A stretch of 10,820 bases of DNA, taken from assembly GCA_007116585.1 (NCBI GenBank), contig SKIE01000251.1, positions 1 through 10,820 on the forward strand. The letters are read 5' to 3'. How positions within the stretch are numbered: the stretch's first letter is position 1; each line of letters opens with the position of its first letter. The notes beneath the pieces were generated by a model. The model did no database searches. It saw nothing but the letters and a program-made list of their open reading frames with translations, and had not been told where the DNA came from. The position numbers and the translations under genes were made by a program. Source of the DNA: Wenzhouxiangella sp. GTDB taxonomy: Bacteria > Pseudomonadota > Gammaproteobacteria > Xanthomonadales > Wenzhouxiangellaceae. Positions 7,572 to 10,820 of the stretch are shown here, one piece after another.

Positions 7572-8552
7572 ATGACCGACTCATGCTCGGCTCTGCGAAC
7601 CTCCCTGGCCGAACAGCTTGGTCAGACTGGGGCAGAGCGCTTGCTTGCTGAGCACCAGCAAAGAATGGATCAGCACGGTGACAGCGAGCGCTGGCAAAAC
7701 GCGCTGCGGCAGCTTCCCGACGTCGCGGCTGGCTGGTGGCGCCTGGAGGCGGGTTGCCTCTGTGCGGGGGATGCGCCTGTCGAGCCTGCCGGGAGGGATT
7801 TGCTGGTCGAGAGCCTGCGGACTTTTGTTCCCTGGCGCAAAGGTCCGCTCAGACTGGGCGGGGTGTTCATAGATACTGAATGGCGCTCGGACTGGAAGTG
7901 GGATCGACTGGCGCCCCATGTCGACTGGCGTGGACGCCGGGTGCTGGATGTTGGTGCGGGCAACGGCTACTTTGGCTGGCGCATGCTGGCGGCCGGCGCG
8001 CGCGAAGTCCTGGCCTGTGATCCGACGGTGCTGTTTGCGTTCCAGCATCGCCTCATCAGCCGCCTGGCCGGACCTAACAGCCCGCACCTGCTCGCACTGC
8101 GCCTGGAAGACTTGCCGGATGATCTGGCCGGCTTCGATACAGTGTGCTCCATGGGCGTGCTCTACCATAGAAAGTATCCGCACGACCACCTGCAGGATTT
8201 GCGTCGAAGGCTGCTGGACCGCGGCCTGCTGGTGCTCGAAACCCTGATTGCGCCTGGTGAAGGGTCCGAGTTGTTGCCTACGCCGGATCGCTACGCCGGC
8301 ATGCGCAACGTGCACGGTCTGCCGAGCCTGGCTTTGCTGACCGAATGGCTGCAGCAGGCCGGGTTTGAGGCGATTGACTGCGTTGACGTCACGCCGACTA
8401 CAGTGCATGAGCAGCGCAGCACCGACTGGATGCCGTTTCACTCGCTGGCTCAGGCGCTTGACCCGAATGACGCCGAGCTCACTGTAGAAGGTCTGCCGGC
8501 CCCCCGGCGCGCCATGGTGCTGGCCCGCGCCGCAGCAGAAACGGCCGGCTGA
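7572..8552 (+). CDS. cmoB: tRNA U34 carboxymethyltransferase CmoB
   Basis: CmoB transfers the carboxymethyl group of carboxy-SAM (made by CmoA) to 5-hydroxyuridine-34 in tRNAs that read NNN-purine/pyrimidine family boxes, giving cmo5U. The 326 residues match E. coli (323). After a helical N-terminal region the signature PWRKGPLRLGGVFIDTEWRSDWKW (87-110, family form given with its breaks at 97) leads into the Rossmann fold, with LDVGAGNGYFGWRM (125-138), ACDPT (148-152), FDTVCSMGVLYHRK (188-201), LVLETL (220-225), DRYAGMRNV (239-247) and the terminal VEGLPAPRRAMVLAR (305-319). K90, W104, Y198 and R313 fall where E. coli K91, W105, Y200 and R315 bind carboxy-SAM, so it should be active. ATG at 7572; an AGGGAG at 7553-7558 is a possible but distant ribosome site. 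It lies 17 bases after the HAD-like gene on the same strand. Confidence 0.95.
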   Translation: MTDSCSALRTSLAEQLGQTGAERLLAEHQQRMDQHGDSERWQNALRQLPDVAAGWWRLEAGCLCAGDAPVEPAGRDLLVESLRTFVPWRKGPLRLGGVFIDTEWRSDWKWDRLAPHVDWRGRRVLDVGAGNGYFGWRMLAAGAREVLACDPTVLFAFQHRLISRLAGPNSPHLLALRLEDLPDDLAGFDTVCSMGVLYHRKYPHDHLQDLRRRLLDRGLLVLETLIAPGEGSELLPTPDRYAGMRNVHGLPSLALLTEWLQQAGFEAIDCVDVTPTTVHEQRSTDWMPFHSLAQALDPNDAELTVEGLPAPRRAMVLARAAAETAG

Positions 8553-8567
8553 TATGCTTTTGGCCCC

Positions 8568-8945
8568 ATGATCAAGCAGCTTCTGATTACCCTGCTGGTG
8601 GCGCTGATTGTCGTCATCGTTGCCCGTGCCAAGCGCGCCCGCCAGCAGGCCCGTGAGCGCGGACCGGCCTCAACCGCCGACACCGAAGAAGAGTGGTACC
8701 AGTCCACCACCGCCATCGTTGGCTTCATCTTTGCAGGGATCGTCATCCTGACCACGGCCGGAGTGACCTGGATGCGCTACCAGCACGCCAATGAAGTAGT
8801 GCGGGTCGAGGTGGTCGAGCCGACTTCGGGCGAGCGCTCGGTCTACCAGGTCCGGCGCCGGGACCTGGGGGAGAGGGAGTTTCGCACGGTCGACGGTCGC
8901 CGCGTGTCGCTCGGCTCGGGCGACCGCGTCGAGCGGGTCGATTAG
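8568..8945 (+). CDS. small two-helix membrane protein of unknown function
   Basis: I do not recognise this 125-residue protein. It has a short hydrophobic N-terminal helix (about 4-19, LLITLLVALIVVIVA) followed by a strongly basic, Arg/Gln-rich stretch (20-31), then an acidic linker with TEEEWYQST (39-47), a second membrane helix (about 49-69) and a charged soluble tail of about 55 residues with many Val/Arg/Glu. By the positive-inside rule the 20-31 loop is cytoplasmic, so both termini would face the periplasm (inference). There is no cysteine, lipobox or cleavable signal site that I can see. It starts 15 bases after cmoB without a clear Shine-Dalgarno, so it is probably the last gene of the glyQ-led cluster. 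Its stop TAG (8943-8945) directly abuts the transporter stop on the other strand. Codon composition looks like that of its neighbours, so I believe it is real. Confidence 0.72.
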   Translation: MIKQLLITLLVALIVVIVARAKRARQQARERGPASTADTEEEWYQSTTAIVGFIFAGIVILTTAGVTWMRYQHANEVVRVEVVEPTSGERSVYQVRRRDLGEREFRTVDGRRVSLGSGDRVERVD

Positions 8946-10307
8946 TCAGAAAATCCCGAGCAGGCCGGCCATTACCACCAGGATCAGCAGCGGTGTCACC
9001 ACGCGGGTCAGCCACAGCCAGGTCGTGAAGGCCCAGTCGTGCATCTTGTCGTCGAGCTCTTCCTTGGTGATGGTTTTCGACAGGATCCAGCCGGCAAAAA
9101 TCGCCGTCAACAGGCCGCCGAGGGGCAGCATGATGTCGGCGGCGATGAATTCGATGGCGTCCATCACCGACCTGCCGCCGATCGATACTTCAGACCAGAG
9201 GTTGAACGAAAACACCGTCGCCAGACCCATGATCCATGCCAGCCCGGCCACCATCAGCGCGGCCGATTTGCGCGACAGGTTGGTTGCCTCGACCAGGTAG
9301 GCGGTAGCGGGCTCCATCAGTGAAATCGAGCTGGTCCAGGCGGCGACCGACAGCAGCAGAAAGAACACCATCCCGTAGATGATGCCGAAGGGCATCTCGG
9401 CGAAAGCCAGTGGCAGCGAGGTGAAAATAAGGCCTGCGCCGCCGCTGCCGGGATCGATACCGAAGGCGATGATCACCGGGAAAATGGCCAGCCCGGCGAT
9501 CAGCGCCACGACGGTATCGGACAGCGCCACGGCCGTCCCGACCTTGGGCACGTGAACGTTGGACGGCAGGTAGGCCCCGTAGGTCATGATGGCGCACATG
9601 CCCAGGCTCAGGGTAAAGAACGCCTGACCCATGGCGGTGACGATCATTGAGCCGGAGATCTGTGACCAGTCCGGCTTGAACAGGAACGCAACAGCATCCA
9701 TGAAGTGGCCGGTGCTGATGCCGTAGGCGAGCAGGATCAGCAGCAACACGAACAGTATCGGCATGAGGACGCCGACAGCCCGCTCCAGTCCTTTTTCCAC
9801 GCCCAGCGCCACCACGCCGACCGTCATGACCATGAACACGCCGTGCCAGAACGTTAACTGCCCGGCGCTGGACAACAGGCCGCCGAAGGTAGCATTAGGG
9901 TCGCTGATGCCCGGTGCACCGAACAGTTCTTTGAGATAAAGAAAACCGTAGTGCAGGGTCCAGCCGGCGACCACGGAATAAAAGGAAAGGATCAGAAAGC
10001 CGGCGATAATGCCCAGGAAACCCAGCCCCATCCAGACTCGGGAGGCGCCGACGTCATCGGCCAGCTCGCGCAGCGAGTTGACGGGGCTCATGCGCCCGCG
10101 GCGGCCAATGACGATTTCCGAAAACATGACCGGCAGACCGACCAGCGCGATACAGATCAGGTAGACCAGCACAAAGGCGCCGCCGCCGTTCTCCGAGGTG
10201 ATGTAAGGGAAGCGCCAGATGTTGCCGAGTCCGACGGCAGAACCCGTCGCGGCCAGCACAAAGGCCAGCCGGGATGACCACATCCCGTGAATCGATGAGG
10301 TTTTCAT
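8946..10307 (-). CDS. sodium-dependent transporter of the neurotransmitter:sodium symporter (NSS/SNF) family
   Basis: A 453-residue inner-membrane Na+-coupled symporter with the LeuT fold; bacterial relatives take up amino acids such as Leu, Tyr, Trp or hydrophobic mixtures. The TM1 signature GSAVGLGNIWRFPY (22-35) with the unwound region and N29 (LeuT N27, Na+ ligand) is intact, followed by ENGGGAF (39-45). The TM6 block FFTLSLGMCAIMTYGAYL matches the LeuT substrate/Na+ site. I count eleven hydrophobic segments, the last ending at the C-terminus (LLILVVMAGLLGIF). That is the 11-helix form common in bacterial NSS proteins, not the 12-helix LeuT form. The ATG is at 10305-10307, followed by MKTSSIHGMWSSRLAFVLAA as in the family. 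It is 49 bases downstream of the MerC-domain gene on the same strand and may share its transcript. The substrate cannot be assigned. Confidence 0.94.
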   Translation of the reverse strand: MKTSSIHGMWSSRLAFVLAATGSAVGLGNIWRFPYITSENGGGAFVLVYLICIALVGLPVMFSEIVIGRRGRMSPVNSLRELADDVGASRVWMGLGFLGIIAGFLILSFYSVVAGWTLHYGFLYLKELFGAPGISDPNATFGGLLSSAGQLTFWHGVFMVMTVGVVALGVEKGLERAVGVLMPILFVLLLILLAYGISTGHFMDAVAFLFKPDWSQISGSMIVTAMGQAFFTLSLGMCAIMTYGAYLPSNVHVPKVGTAVALSDTVVALIAGLAIFPVIIAFGIDPGSGGAGLIFTSLPLAFAEMPFGIIYGMVFFLLLSVAAWTSSISLMEPATAYLVEATNLSRKSAALMVAGLAWIMGLATVFSFNLWSEVSIGGRSVMDAIEFIAADIMLPLGGLLTAIFAGWILSKTITKEELDDKMHDWAFTTWLWLTRVVTPLLILVVMAGLLGIF

Positions 10308-10356
10308 GGGCGATTCGTGTGTCCCGCTGTTGTTGTCCCAGGCGCGACATTTTGCG

Positions 10357-10773
10357 TCAAGCGCGGTGACAGCGCAAACCGCTGTGGCCGAGCTTCAGGT
10401 TCCAGTAGTGCGCACCGGCCAGCAGCAGGCCGGCAACCAGCGTGACGAGGCTCATCCAGGGACTGGCAAAGTGCAGCGAGGTGGTGATGACGGCGGTCAT
10501 GCACAGCAGTGAGACTAACGCCAACAATCCCGGCCCGATCCGACGGTGGCGCCACCAGCCGGGTAACATGGCCGCCAGCACCAGCAGCCAGGCCAGCGCC
10601 AGCAAGCCCCATTCCAGCCACAGCAGCTTCTGCCACAGGCCCATCTCCCAGTACTTTCTTTTCATCCAAAGCGTCGGGTAGAGCAAAAACAGCAGTGAAA
10701 GCGCGGCGCAGTGCAGGCCACAGCCCACAGCAATACACATGCCGAATCGGTCGGACCAGCCGCTGCGTGTCAT
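10357..10773 (-). CDS. MerC-domain integral membrane protein
   Basis: A small protein of 138 residues (from the start chosen here) with four hydrophobic segments, about 16-33, 53-70, 83-100 and 107-124. It resembles chromosomal MerC-domain proteins: a Cys pair CGLHC in the first helix (18-22), a HYWNL motif at the end of the last helix (H122), and a C-terminal Cys-His (135-136). MerC itself moves Hg(II) across the inner membrane; for chromosomal relatives the metal and direction are mostly unproven, so mercury resistance should not be assumed. No merR, merT, merP or merA is present here. An upstream in-frame ATG (10807-10809) would add 12 residues (MIAKSSPLKDNL). I prefer 10773 because the family usually has about 15-20 residues before the Cys pair, and because the upstream ATG abuts a possible promoter/operator. 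Neither start has a strong Shine-Dalgarno. Confidence 0.8.
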   Translation of the reverse strand: MTRSGWSDRFGMCIAVGCGLHCAALSLLFLLYPTLWMKRKYWEMGLWQKLLWLEWGLLALAWLLVLAAMLPGWWRHRRIGPGLLALVSLLCMTAVITTSLHFASPWMSLVTLVAGLLLAGAHYWNLKLGHSGLRCHRA

Positions 10774-10810
10774 GAGGTTGTCTTTCAACGGGGAACTTTT
10801 TGCGATCATG

Positions 10811-10820
10811 GATGTTATAA
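10811..10820. promoter_or_regulatory. Zur-box-like half-site with overlapping -10-like element, cut by the window edge
   Basis: The last ten bases GATGTTATAA match one half of the known gammaproteobacterial Zur (zinc uptake regulator) operator, whose core is ATGTTATA-N-TATAACAT. Read on the minus strand the same bases give TTATAACATC, containing a -10-like TATAAC located just upstream of the MerC-domain gene. The other half of any palindrome would lie beyond the window, so this is only a half-site. If real, it would place the MerC-domain gene (and perhaps the transporter) under zinc-dependent repression. A ten-base AT-rich match can occur by chance. Confidence 0.3.

Noticed and set aside
7581..8441. 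A 286-codon minus-strand frame opposite cmoB
   Set aside because: cmoB on the plus strand has every family signature and active-site residue; the opposite frame has none.
10332..10360. A promoter for the NSS transporter with TTGACG (10360 to 10355) on the minus strand
   Set aside because: At 17 bases spacing the -10 would be GACAAC, matching the consensus at only three of six positions; read-through from the MerC-domain gene is equally likely.

Overview
The window is a GC-rich stretch of ordinary bacterial chromosome from what looks like a gammaproteobacterium. The evidence is a GyrB with the long TOPRIM insertion of Gram-negative gyrases, an alpha/beta-type glycyl-tRNA synthetase (glyQ, glyS), and the CmoA/CmoB pair for the uridine-34 cmo5U modification of tRNA. 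gyrB and glyQS also lie close together near the replication origin in Pseudomonas (from memory), so this segment is probably origin-proximal too. I cannot name a genus. Nothing here looks like a plasmid, a prophage or an intact transposon. I found no tRNA, rRNA or CRISPR array.

Layout from left to right. (1) The 3' end of gyrB (+) runs off the left edge. (2) A 284-base convergent gap is almost filled by a 219-base imperfect palindrome (921-1139) with 32-base outer arms that match at 31 of 32 positions. (3) A leftward three-gene operon runs from about 4021 down to 1161: a class I glutamine amidotransferase, a beta-CASP metallo-beta-lactamase (probably an RNA nuclease) and cmoA. (4) A 67-base divergent control region follows. 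(5) A rightward cluster holds glyQ, glyS, a degenerate HAD/GmhB-like protein, cmoB and a small two-helix membrane protein. (6) A leftward pair holds a MerC-domain membrane protein and a sodium:neurotransmitter-symporter-family transporter. The transporter's stop codon directly abuts the stop of the small membrane protein.

The theme of the central 8 kb is tRNA and RNA metabolism: charging of tRNA-Gly (GlyQ/GlyS), synthesis of carboxy-SAM (CmoA), its transfer to U34 of tRNA (CmoB), and a probable RNA-processing nuclease. cmoA and cmoB are usually neighbours in enterobacteria. Here they sit about 5.7 kb apart, on opposite strands, on either side of glyQS.

I see no whole new system. The items worth following up are the structured palindrome at 921-1139, the apparently inactive GmhB-like protein downstream of glyS, and a Zur-box-like half-site at the right edge upstream of the MerC-domain gene.
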